Shown here: in pieces, positions 54,301-64,000 of the stretch | Position numbering within the stretch: the stretch's first letter is position 1 | Layout: every line of letters begins with the position of its first letter | Origin: Mayamaea pseudoterrestris | Taxonomy: Eukaryota > Bacillariophyta > Bacillariophyceae > Sellaphorales > Sellaphoraceae | Length of the DNA: 64,000 nt | Assembly: GCA_027923505.1 (NCBI GenBank) | Contig: BROI01000016.1 | Coordinates: 669,384-733,383 of the forward strand | Reading direction: 5' to 3' | Position numbers and translations under genes: made by a program | The notes under the pieces: generated by a model | What the model saw: the letters and a program-made list of their open reading frames with translations, nothing else | What the model was told of the DNA's origin: nothing | Database searches by the model: none

Positions 54301-55605
54301 CACCGATTCACCATTCACTTCTCGATTGACGCCGCGTCGTTGGATTGATGTTCAAATGATCGGTAATTCAGCAAGCCAATTGACGTGCATGGCGACTAAA
54401 GTGACCATCCTATACTTGATTTGCCATCGTCATCGCGTTAAGCGTGTATTCTTTTGCTCGTTGCAATTTGTGACGGTGAAAGGACCGTAGCGGTCGACAC
54501 ACACGGTGTGCCGTACGTTGGGATTTGCAACATCCCAATTGCGGCACTTTTAGTCCCGAATCAGTACAACGGCCAGAAAATGCTTTGTGTACATGCAGCA
54601 TCGGCCTGCGCCGCGATACAACAATAGAACGTGATTTGTAAAGTCCATCAAAGAATCAGCGGCAGCTGCAGGAAGAAGCGACTTGTGAAGCACAGAGCGA
54701 CGATGATGCGCTGGAGTATGATCGATACCTCCAACCAACAGCTACAGGAGCTGCATGCATGCAGCTGCCGTCCCCAGCGGTTGACATTCATTTTGCGCCG
54801 ATACGGTGCAGAGGCTTTACCATGTGCACGCGCTTGATATGAGAGAACGACCCGATCCGAGACATGTCGCTCGAGACGCCATTGCTGCGTCTTGGATGTT
54901 TGATGGCGCCAGTTGACGCAAATGTCTTGCTGCCCAACGCCAAAGCAAAGAGAGACATGGCAAAAGACGTGTGTGGAGTGTAGTAGATTCCGATGATTCG
55001 TGCATGTATCCTCCTCATGAGTGATAGCAATTTAGGAACCTGAATGCTTTCGGTCGTCCAATCTTCATCTGATTCAAGGTTTCACAAGCAGGTAATTACA
55101 CGAAACACAGAGAGTCCAATCATTGCAAAAGTACGTGTAAATTCCGACGAATGTAGCATGCCCTTCCATCCTCGTCCCTCGTCACCCATTGCCAGTCGCT
55201 CAGAGGCTAGTGTACCTGTACATCTTGCCAACACTTTTTTCGAAAAAATAAAGCCTTAATTCTGTTGAAACGCTTTGCTCAGTAGTCAATATATGCACTT
55301 ATGGAGAATCACTGGAACTTGGACAACGTAGATGAAAGTGGCTGACGAAGGATGCTGCTCGCCCGATCGTGCGCGTTGCGTCGAAACAAACCACCTGGCG
55401 CCATGGACCAGCTTCCGTCTTGCTGCTATAGACAGAGAGTACATAACTTTGGAATCTCCCAGCCAATATAACGAGATGGCGAGTTCATGGTTAGTCTCGA
55501 GACATACGGTATGAAAGGTCGAAAGGACGAAAGGACGAAAGATGATGGTGAGTGCTCGCCATCATATTGGTACACTTTTCATCTATAGTAGTTTGATTGA
55601 AGCGA
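54301..55605. other. Decayed, mostly non-coding segment
   Basis: Short frames only. Near 54820-55000 the plus strand reads protein-like text (VHALDMRERPDPRHVARDAI and onward) with stops, probably more of the same decayed element. Nothing else can be supported. Confidence 0.3.
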
Positions 55606-55950
55606 GTGCCAGTGAAAACTGCGTCATGAGGCAATAGTATGAAACGGGTGCCAGTGTCATTTACGTCATAAGGGTATAGTATGAAACGAGTGCCAGTGTC
55701 AATAACGTCAACAGGCAATAGTGTGAAACGAGTACCAGTGAAAACTGCGTCATCTTGAGGTTGAAAACTGTGTCATACCTCGATAGTGAGAAACAAGTGC
55801 CAGTGAAAACTGCGTCACTAGGCATATACGCGAAACGAGTGCCAGTGAAAACTGCGTCACAAGGTTTTATTACGAAACGGGTGCCAGTGAAAACTGCGTC
55901 ATGCGGCTATAGTACGAAACGAGTGCCAGTGAAAACTACGTCACCGGGCT
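55606..55950. repeat. 42-bp minisatellite (8 copies)
   Basis: Copies begin GTGCCAGTGAAAACTGCGTC and are spaced 42 bp, with one longer copy near 55735-55797. As 42 is a multiple of 3, one frame reads a 14-residue repeat around RVPVKTAS. Each copy carries GCGTCA or ACGTCA, a bZIP/CRE-like half-site. The copia C insertion lies only 25 bp to the right. Confidence 0.85.
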
Positions 55951-55970
55951 CAACATCGGTACATTCCTCC

Positions 55971-55975
55971 ATTGC
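55971..55975. other. Target-site duplication of copia C, left copy
   Basis: ATTGC, repeated at 63903-63907 immediately outside the 3' LTR. Five bases is the usual copia length. Confidence 0.8.
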
Positions 55976-56182
55976 AATTTGGGTGCGCCATAGTCGACCA
56001 AAATATCGTGTAAGACTCAGATTGGAATATCGAGTCTGGTACACGAAGAGTCTTGCGAGCGGCAGGCTCGGATGTCGAGTAGTGTAATAGTCTCACAATT
56101 TGGCTCGGATCTCTACGAGATCGAGTGTTGTCACACAATACAAATATACCGTATTCTCGTACACTACGACGTATATTTATTG
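55976..56182 (+). repeat. 5' LTR of copia C (207 bp)
   Basis: Starts AATTTGGGTGCGCCATAG and ends ATATTTATTG. Followed by GTTTATCAGCTACCC, the likely primer-binding region. The termini are not the usual TG...CA. Confidence 0.85.
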
Positions 56183-56406
56183 GTTTATCAGCTACCCATA
56201 GAACACTACACTTGTGTATGTTACATAGTTGGGCTTTACCATTGTCGGTACGCGCCAGGGATGGCAGGTAGAAAGAATATCCGATGCAATCAGATGGACT
56301 TGATAGTAGCATCGCTCACACTGGAGGATCCATGGACGTGATCGCACGGTTCGTTCCCTTCATTAATGTCAGCTCATCCGGCTGAGTGATACCGCACGAG
56401 GTATTA

Positions 56407-56592
56407 ATGGCAGAGCAAATATTGCGCGCGATGGACAGCGCAGCAGATCCTTTGGCCGTGCGCAAGGAAATCCATGTTGTTGCGCTTGAGACAGCGAACT
56501 CTCACTTGAACAATGAGTATCGGAGACATGGTGGCCAGGGCCTGACCCCGATGACGGCAATGCTGGTCGGCGGACGTTCGCGTCGCCAATAA
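56407..56592 (+). CDS. Small ORF in copia C leader, unknown
   Basis: 61 residues from ATG at 56407, starting MAEQILRAMDSAADP and ending in a basic GGRSRRQ. Composition looks protein-like but there is no family match I can name. It may be a leader ORF or chance. Confidence 0.25.
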   Translation: MAEQILRAMDSAADPLAVRKEIHVVALETANSHLNNEYRRHGGQGLTPMTAMLVGGRSRRQ

Positions 56593-56750
56593 ATGACTGA
56601 GATAAGTACAGAGATCGCACTCGTCGTACTAGTCAATCCGAGCGAATCACGACAATGATGAGCGGCGTGCAAGTGCGCGTGCGCGACATGCATGACTACG
56701 GACGAGAGTCAGTGCGTGAAAAGTCTGTGAATGAAAATGTGTCGCTAACA

Positions 56751-57350
56751 TTAGATTGCTCTATTGTAAGCGTTCATTGCAGCAATGTATCCTCTGGAAT
56801 AATCCTTTTTGCCAGGAGGAATGACATAATGCAAGCCTCGGTACCCAGAGTCCAGGCTGTCCTGACTCTCTGACATCATCACAGAGTAGGGCGCGGAAGT
56901 GTCGTCGGAGTCGCTCGAACACGACAACACTGCAGGATAAACATGAAGTTGATGGAACTGGCGCAAGCAATAGTCTCGGCACGTGAACTCGATGTTCCAC
57001 GCAGCAAAGAAATAGTACTTGTTCGGACCTTGTCCGTAAGGAAAGATTGCGCTGACGAGAACATTGTCGAATTTCTCCACGCCAGGGCGATGACAGCTTG
57101 GTTCCAGAATCAACGAACGCGGAGGCGTCTTGTTCGCTTCGGCGACATCGAACATGAGTTCTTGGCAGTTGCGTCGCATGATCAGAATAGCGCCGTCCAA
57201 CATTCCGAGTTCCTTGAGTGCAGCCTCAAGGGCGTCTTGGCTTTCGAATGGTTCGAAGGGGACGCGGCCCGTCTTGCTTGCCATGATGGCACGGGTGGAC
57301 CTGTTGTGAAGTATCGAATTAACGCACGACATTCTTTCGCTGGCTCTCAT
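56751..57350 (-). CDS. Antisense ORF inside copia C leader, unknown
   Basis: 199 residues from an ATG at 57350; an alternative in-frame ATG at about 57284 (MASKTGRVPFEPFES) gives about 177. It runs opposite to the element, between the 5' LTR and gag. The composition is that of an ordinary soluble protein with Cys, Trp and aromatic residues spread through it (ELMFDVAEANKTPPRSLILE, FFAAWNIEFTCRDYCLRQFH). Upstream on the same strand (57351-57507) another frame reads HTRDGARCVHCGHLAFNARR, a CxxC-type motif, so the gene could be longer with a frameshift or an intron. Function unknown; a captured host gene or an accessory element gene are both possible. Confidence 0.45.
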   Translation of the reverse strand: MRASERMSCVNSILHNRSTRAIMASKTGRVPFEPFESQDALEAALKELGMLDGAILIMRRNCQELMFDVAEANKTPPRSLILEPSCHRPGVEKFDNVLVSAIFPYGQGPNKYYFFAAWNIEFTCRDYCLRQFHQLHVYPAVLSCSSDSDDTSAPYSVMMSESQDSLDSGYRGLHYVIPPGKKDYSRGYIAAMNAYNRAI

Positions 57351-57727
57351 TTAATGAGAAAGAATTGTGTGGCGAATTCTCGGGCACGAAAACTTCAACG
57401 GTCGAAACGGTGTCGTTGGAATGACGTCGCCTGGCGTTGAACGCGAGGTGACCGCAGTGCACGCACCGCGCACCGTCGCGAGTGTGTCGCGCACCGAATA
57501 ATTTCAAAACGCACGCGCGACAAGACTTAAGCTAAGTACACTCGTGGCGAATAAATGACTCAACTGCTACCGTTGAATCATGCCAAACTGCGCGTTGACA
57601 CATGTGCACATTCGTTACACTCACAAATTTGCTGATCGTCTCGACAGATCGATCGTGTCAACGAAGCCACACGCGCCACACCAAGAAATTACCCTATACT
57701 ACCATATAAGCCCAAGACACTTCCAAA

Positions 57728-59189
57728 ATGGCCCAAGTCATGAACAACGAACTTGTTAACTACTTGTTACCGTTAGGCTTTACTGTGGACCAGATGTTTG
57801 CGATTGGTCGTCAAGGAGTTCTCTCGTTCGAGGGACTCAAGATCTTCGATGACAAGGCTATCGATTCGGTTGCAGCTGGATGCAAGAACCCTGGAGGAAC
57901 TTCTGTGAATGCCGCTGGGGCCACGATACGTGATCCTGGAGTGTTGCTTCCGGTTCCATTTATCCTGACGCTGAAGGCGCTCGCATATGGCTTACGTCAT
58001 TGCGACAAGACACAAGTCGTCTTCAATCCGATCATTCACGGGGCGGCATGGCTTAACTCGCTCATGCACTTTAGAACGTTTATCATCAAGGCCTACACGG
58101 CTCCAACGGACAAGCCGGCGAAGATGACGAAGGTGACGCTTATCCGCGATTCATTTGACGCGATCATCTTGTACTTGTCAACTTTGCGCGGCGTTGGCGA
58201 AACGTTTCTTGCATACGTCGTTCGCGACGAGTATGACCCTGAACCGGAACCAATCGGAGGTTGGTTGTCGTTGGACAAGGAGATGATTGCTAGAGCACCA
58301 CTGCAAGGACCATTGTATGAGGCCGACAATCAATCTGTCTATCTGATCTTGAAGAGTGTGTTTGGTGGAACCGACGCTTACTCTTGGATGATGGCTCATG
58401 AACGGGCTGGCGACGGTCGCGGAGCTTATCGCAGCGTCTACGATCATTACATGTCGATATCCAGTCGTTCGGCCACAAGACAGAAAGCGGAAGCGACGAT
58501 TCGTTCGCTTGTCTGCAATGAAAACAAAATGACGTTTGAGCAGTACGTGTCGAAACTCCAGCTTGCGCATACTGACCTTGAAAGAGAGGGACATCCGATG
58601 AGTGATGACGACAGAGTCTTACATCTCAACACTGGGATTTTGAGCGACGTGTTGTCGGCGGCGAAGCACAGCCACACTTTGGATGAAGCAAGAGAGCCGG
58701 ATGACCGTACTTTGGACACTTTTGATAAAGTTGTCAGCTTTTACCAGTCCATTATCTCCAAGCACCTGGCGAGTTCTGCACCGGCAGCGCGTCGCACGTT
58801 CGTGGGCAGGAACTACGCATGAAGGCGGAGGCCGCGGAGGCGGTGGGCGCGGCGGACGTGGAGGCCGAGGCGGACGTGGCGGAAGAGGCCGCGGCGCCGG
58901 CAGAAACGTGCCAGCAGCCGAATGGAATAAGCTCAGCCATGAGCAGAAGGCCAAGGTCATTAGTGATCGCAAGAAGAAGCAGAAGACTGGCAATGGTGGT
59001 GGTGGTGGCGGTGCTGGTGGAACTCCAGGAGCAGGCAGCTACAATTCCCAAATTGCTGCTCTCAACTCCTCGATGCTCCAAGTCCAGCAGCAGCTTGCGG
59101 AGCGTGCTGAAGGGACGGATGAAGCGCCTCCTGCGGGAAGTGGCGGCAGTGGTACGCAGCTTGGCGCAGCCATGGGCGGACGCCGTTGA
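57728..59189 (+). pseudogene. Copia C gag (frame-broken near its Gly-rich tail)
   Basis: ATG at 57728 (MAQVMNNELVNYLLPLGF). 364 codons to a stop at 58820-58822 cover a helical capsid-like body including EQYVSKLQLAHTDLEREG and ILSDVLSAAKHSH. The stop falls at a shift into the next frame, where HEGGGRGGGGRGG begins a long Gly/Arg-rich tail followed by AEWNKLSHEQKAKVISDRKK and a second Gly run, ending at 59189. No CCHC knuckle; the Gly/Arg tail likely binds RNA. Confidence 0.75.
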
Positions 59190-59270
59190 CTCATTGGGGT
59201 CGACAATTGTAACGAGGAGGGAAGTCAAGAGCCGGGGGACAAGGACAATAAGGAAGTAAGAGAGCAAAAC

Positions 59271-62204
59271 ATGCTTGATATAGAGAAATCTCTAGAGCAA
59301 GTTGCACTTTACTCGCCTGTTGTTGGACTCTTGAATTCTAGTCGTACATTTGGACCGAGTCAGAAATTCATCAAAGCGTTCTCCACGGAGAGAACAGTAG
59401 CGCGCGCGGCATCTGAGAGGCCTTCGGAAGGACAAGCTTTTCCAATTGAGTTGGATTCGCACGCCGACACATGTTGCTTTGCAAGGGCGCATGTGAGCAT
59501 ACTTGCCGAAAGGGATCAGACAGTCACCGTGACGCCGTTCCTGGAAGGAATGGGAAGGATCAAGAACGTCAGAGTCTGCGATGTACTCGTGGCGTATGAT
59601 CATCCGATTGATCTGAAGACGTTTTGTCTGCGATTTAATCAAGTACTTGTGTTCGATGCCTTAACGTCGCATCTGCTCAGCCCGAACCAAATGCGCTTGA
59701 ATGACATCGAAGTTAACGAATGTCCAAGGCACTTGAGCAGCAAGCGAGACAAGGATACACATACGATCAAAGTACCGGACGAAGATTTGACGATTCCACT
59801 CTACGTTCATGGAGTAATCAGTCAGTTTCACGTTCGGAAGCCGACGGAGGATGATAAGGAAGAGTGTCCCTGGATTGACATGACCTACGAGAATCCACCG
59901 TACGATCCATACGACAAGAGCATGGCGGATCGTGAAGCAGCCCTTATCGGAATCGAATATCCTGGCGCCAACATTGACAATTTCGATCGTAATGTTGCGG
60001 CAGCCTTGACAGCGGAGTTTGCCAATGCACCACACTGGCTTACTGATCAAGATGTGTTGGAAGAGGATCTACTGGCTCAAGAGACCTTTACACATGAGGA
60101 TATGATAAGGATCCAGTCTGCAGTTCGAACCAGGAAAAGAGAAGGAGTTGTGACAGCCGAGAAACTCCAGCAGAGGTGGAACATTGGCCTGGAGACGGCA
60201 CGGAATACTCTCAAGGTTGTCACGCAGAAGGGCGTTCGTCGCTTCGCTGGCGATAGACCTTTGAAGAGGATGTGGTCGCGCGCGGAAGCGCTGCGCTTCC
60301 GGCAGTTAAACTGCGAGATGTTCACCGATACAATGCAGGGTCCTTGCAAATCAAGGAAAGGCTACAAGTACCTTCAAGTCTACACGACAGACGCCAGCTT
60401 CACAACAGTATACCCCATGAAAAAGAAGAGCGAAGCCCCGGAGACACTGGACTTATTACACAGGGAATTTGGTGTACCAAGTGTTCTGGTGCCGGACAAC
60501 GCTCCAGAGCTTGTTGCAGGCGACTTTTTAAAGAAGGCTCGCGCTGCAGGCTCACATATCCACTCGATTGAACCCTACACACCCAACCATCAGCGTGCAG
60601 AATCCACCAACAATGTGCTAAAGCAAATGTACAGGCGGGCTATGCGCAAGTCAAACTCGCCGGCGGTATTTTGGGCTGATTGCTTTGTGCTGCAAGCTGC
60701 TATTTACAGTCGCATTGCGCATGACAGAGTAGTACTCGATGGAGACACTCCGTATAAGCATTTAATGGGAGACTCGGCTGATATTTCGCATCTGGCAGAA
60801 TTCAGCTGGTATGAGTATGTGTGGTTCTGGAATCAAGATGGAGACGATAATTACGCTCTGGGGAGATACTTGGGGCCATCTCGCGACGTTGGTCAGGCCA
60901 TGACGTCGCAGATCCTCACTGAGAAAGGCACGGTTGTGCATCGCTCGTCGACATTTCCATTGTCGGACGAAGACCTTCGTAGCGAACCGCTGAAGGCCCG
61001 GATGAAAGCCTTTGATGAAGCAATCCAGGAGCGATATGGAGCTGGATATAATGATGATCCACAGCTTGTGGAAACGCCAGAATATCCTGAGTTTGAACCT
61101 CCTACCTACGAGCCCTACGAGGATGAGGAAAGGAAAGAGGAAGAGGTTCCGGATGCAGATGACATTGATCACGATACAGTTGACAAGTATCTGACGACGG
61201 AAGTGCTCTTACCTGACGGCAACAGTACGGCGATTGGCACCGTGGTTGGCCGCAAAAGAGACGTTCACGGTAACCCCGTGGGACGGTCAAACATTAATCC
61301 ACTCCTTGATACGGCAATCTACAGTGTCGCTTTCCCGGATGGGCGAATCAAGGAGTACTCTGCTAACGTAATTGCAGAGCACATCTACTCCAGTGTCGAT
61401 GACGCAGGGCACAGACACATGCACCTGAGGGAACTCATTGATCACAAGAGTGATGCTACAGCAGTCTCGCAAGAAGACAAGTACGTTCGCAACACAGACG
61501 GCAGTCTCTTCCAAGGCCGAGAGCAGCTGCGCAAAACAACCAAGGGTTGGTGGCTATTGGTCAAATGGAGTGATGAGACTGAGTCGTGGGAGCGATTGGC
61601 TGACCTGAAGGAATCATTTCCAATCCAGGTAGCGGAGTATGCAGTTGGGAACCGCATCTCAATGGAGCCTGCTTTTGAGTGGTGGGTTCCGCAGTTTCTC
61701 AAGGACAGAGACCGGATAATCAAACTCGTCAAGGCCAGAGTTGCCAAGAAGACGCATAAGTTTGGCGTCGAAGTACCGCGCAGTGTCAAGCACGCAATTG
61801 AAATTGACGAGGCTACCAAAACGACGTTTTGGACGGACGCTATTAATCTGGAGATGACTAATGTGAGTCCAGCGTTTAAAATCCTGGAGAAGGATGCGCC
61901 AACTCCGATTGGGCATCAACACATTCGGTGTCATATGATCTTTGATGTCAAGGGGACTCTGCAGCGCAAGGCACGGATCGTCGCAGGAGGGCACGTCACA
62001 GACACGCCTTCGGCTATGACTTACCAGAGTGTCGTTTCGCGAGAGAGCGTCAGAATTGCGTTTCTGATCGCAGCTCTAAATGACTTGGATATCTGCTGGC
62101 AGACATTCAGAACGCCTACATTACTGCTCCATGCCGCGAAAAGATCTGGACTGTTCTCGGACCAGAATTCGGCGCGCAATTACAAGGACGCAAGGCTGTT
62201 ATAG
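59271..62204 (+). pseudogene. Copia C Pol: protease, integrase and first half of RT
   Basis: 977 codons, in the same frame as the gag tail but beyond a stop at 59187-59189. Protease site reads IELDSHADTCCF (about residues 57-68), with Asp-Ser-His instead of Asp-Ser/Thr-Gly. Integrase core: MFTDTMQGPCKSRKGYKYL (first Asp), VPSVLVPDNAPELV (second Asp), HQRAESTNNVLKQM (Glu). RT entry block: HKFGVEVPRSVKHAIEID, MIFDVKGTLQRKARIVAGGH, YQSVVSRESVRIAFLIAALN. At about 62100 the frame shifts just before motif A, and the rest (LNDLDICWQTF...) is out of frame. Confidence 0.8.
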
Positions 62205-62212
62205 TCAGGGCA

Positions 62213-62515
62213 TTGTACGGTTTGAAGTCGGCTGCAAGAGCTTTTGGCTCGTTTCTTGGCGGAGAAACTGCAGGACTTAGGCTGATGCCATGTCGTGGGG
62301 AGTCAGATGTGCGGATGAGGTCACGAACCAAGGAAAATGGGGAGAAGATTTGGGAGTATCTCCTGGTCTACACAGATGACCTGTTGTGCGTGGCGGTAGA
62401 CCCGACAGCAGCGATTAAAGAAATTAATGAACATTTCACCCTCAAGAAGACTTCCATCGGTGAGCCTACATCATATCTTGGGAGTACCATCTCCAAGTAC
62501 AGTCACGCAGCATGA
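62213..62515 (+). pseudogene. Copia C RT, motif C segment
   Basis: Begins MYGLKSAARAFGSFL (LYGLK-type block) and contains LLVYTDDLLCVAVD, the YxDD active site, then TSYLGSTISKY. Continues the RT of the previous frame after a shift; stops at 62513-62515. Confidence 0.8.
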
Positions 62516-63454
62516 CCCGACGAAAAGAATACTGGGCAATGGGCTCAGAGAAAATACGTGCGAGAGGCTATCAAAGTCGTCGAGATGCACTTGGAAAAGG
62601 ACAATTTAATATTGCGGAAGAATCCGACAGTTCCTTTACCACCACCAGGCTATGCACCAGAGATGGACGTCTCGCCGAGCTGGAGGACGATGAAGCAACA
62701 TTCTTCATGTCGCAAGTCAGCGTACTGCGATGGGCTGTTGAGCTTGGAAGGATAGACATTGCTGTCGAAGTCTCTATGCTGGCGTCGCATATGGCTTTGC
62801 CAAGGCGAGGGCACCTGGACGCAGTGTATCACATTTTCGCATATCTAAAGAAGCATGATCGCTCTAAGATTGTCTTTGACTCGAGATACATGCAACTTGA
62901 AACTGAGAGTCACCTCAAGAATGGTCGGAATTCTATCAGGGAGCTGAAGAGAAGATTCCAACCGACATGCCCGAACCACGGGCAAGCCAGTGCAAATGAT
63001 TGTTTTCGTTGATGCGAGTCATGCATGTGATAAGCTGACGAGAAGATCGCGAACGGGGGTTCTAATGTACTTGAACCGGGCACCAATCGCATGGTTATCC
63101 AAGAAGCAAAGCACTATCGAGACGAGTAGTTTTGGATCGGAATTCACAGCTATGAAAGTCGCTGCTGAAATGATTCTTGCTCTACGGTTTAAGCTGCGCA
63201 TGATGGGTATACCGCTGGATGGCGCAGCGCACGTTCGCTGTGACAATGAGGCTGTAGTGAAGAACACTTCAATTCCGGAGTCAACATTACAGAAGAAGCA
63301 CAATGCGGTGAATTATCACTTTGCGCGAGAGCGAGTAGCTGAGGGTACGATGCAGGTCTTCAAGGAGGACGGCAATACCAATCTCGCGGATATGCTCACG
63401 AAATGTCAACCTGGACCAAAGCGTCAGGAGATGGCAAGCCATGTTTTGAAGTAG
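62512..63454 (+). pseudogene. Copia C RT connection and RNase H (frame-broken)
   Basis: The connection region is split over two frames (62558-62755 and 62512-63012: LEDDEATFFMSQVSVLRWAV, ALPRRGHLDAVYHIFAYLKK). RNase H proper at 62990-63454: VFVDASHACDKLTRRSRTGV, WLSKKQSTIETSSFGSEFTA, HVRCDNEAVVKNTSIPESTL, KKHNAVNYHFARERVAEG. The catalytic Asp/Glu residues look present, but the domain is out of frame with RT. Confidence 0.8.
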
Positions 63455-63683
63455 ACATGGAGATTACAGGGTTTGGAGGTTTTTCCCTTGATTCGATGCA
63501 CTGAATCAGAAGTCACGCTAATGTACCTGCTGGCACCTTACAACCAAGTTGGACAACTTGGACCAATGAGTAAAGATTAAAGGAGACACTATTCATCGAG
63601 AGATGTGGAGCATGAATGGCTTACAGGTGAAATTGATTGATCTCAGTAACTGCTTGAGGCGGCAGGAATGAGATGCAGATCAA

Positions 63684-63695
63684 TTCCAGGGGAGC
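63684..63695 (+). promoter_or_regulatory. Polypurine tract of copia C
   Basis: ccaggggagc directly before the 3' LTR. It primes plus-strand DNA synthesis in LTR elements and fixes the left end of the LTR. Confidence 0.6.
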
Positions 63696-63902
63696 AATTT
63701 GGGTGCGCCATAGTCGACCGAAATATCGTGTAAGACTCAGATTGGAATATCGAGTCTGGTACACGAAGAGTCTTGCGAGCGGCAGGCTCGGATGTCGAGT
63801 AGTGTAATAGTCTCACAATTTGGCTCGGATCTCTACGAGATCGAGTGTTGTCACACAATACAAATATACCGTATTCTCGTACACTACGACGTATATTTAT
63901 TG
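63696..63902 (+). repeat. 3' LTR of copia C (207 bp)
   Basis: Identical to the 5' LTR except for one A/G difference (gaccGaaat versus gaccAaaat). Followed by ATTGC, the target-site duplication. Confidence 0.9.
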
Positions 63903-64000
63903 ATTGCATATCATACCACCGGCAATATGCTCGCCTTCATCCTCCTCATTCAAATCCTTTGACGCGGTCACTATCTTGTGCAACGCAACTATGAAATAAG
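63903..64000. other. Right flank of copia C
   Basis: Starts with the second ATTGC target copy. The pre-insertion site would have read ...cctccattgc|atatcatacc. Nothing else recognised up to the window end. Confidence 0.5.

Larger units (their letters stand above)
55976..63902 (+). mobile_element. Ty1/copia retrotransposon, family C, full length
   Basis: 5' LTR 55976-56182, long leader with antisense ORF, gag, protease, integrase, RT, RNase H, polypurine tract, 3' LTR 63696-63902; 7,927 bp. Target-site duplication ATTGC at 55971-55975 and 63903-63907. The two LTRs differ at one of 207 positions, so the insertion is recent, yet gag, gag/pol, RT and RT/RNase H all contain frame breaks. Confidence 0.9.

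Overview
This is eukaryotic nuclear DNA: long satellite arrays, LTR retrotransposons, two short introns (63 and about 76 bp) with GTAAGT donors, and genes at low density. I infer a stramenopile, most likely a diatom. The reasons are a gene with repeated helicase-associated (HA) domains, a Ty1/copia-rich repeat content, and RT/protease variants of the kind I associate with diatom elements. The species cannot be fixed from sequence alone.

Layout. At 1-4.2 kb lie two convergent host genes: a 5'-truncated mitochondrial-type ribosomal protein uL4 (+) and a large Pro/Gln-rich coiled-coil protein (-). From 4.24 to 24.1 kb there is almost nothing but tandem repeats in three unrelated families, all with a monomer near 170 bp: a decayed family (4.24-4.86 kb), a 169-bp family (4.86-9.69 kb, about 28 copies) and a 172-bp family (9.69-24.1 kb, about 84 copies). 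A second, smaller block of the 169-bp family lies at 33.58-34.9 kb.

From 24.1 to 48.4 kb is a nest of retroelements: a decayed RT-RNase H element (-); copia family A, one broken copy on - (27.4-33.6 kb) and one 3'-truncated copy on + (36.0-40.1 kb) that starts with two tandem LTRs; and copia family B on - (about 40.6-48.4 kb), whose Gag-Pol carries an unusual membrane-protein-like insert between the zinc knuckle and the protease.

At 49.0-53.4 kb is a host gene in three exons that joins four HA-type domains, a coiled coil and a Cys cluster to a C-terminal protein-kinase domain. From 53.4 to 55.97 kb are retroelement remnants and a 42-bp minisatellite. From 55.98 to 63.9 kb is copia family C (+), complete with 207-bp LTRs differing at one position and a 5-bp target duplication; its coding frames are nevertheless broken in several places, and its long leader holds a 199-aa antisense ORF.

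The satellite block is the most striking feature. Several ~170-bp families side by side, with retroelement insertions and few genes, look like a centromere or pericentromere; this is inference from architecture. The items I rate most worth a second look are the satellite block with its 19-bp dyad, the membrane-like insert in copia B, the HA-kinase fusion gene, the LTR-gat-LTR junction, and the antisense ORF inside copia C. Some deletion-rich stretches look like unpolished long-read sequence, so part of the frame breakage may be technical.
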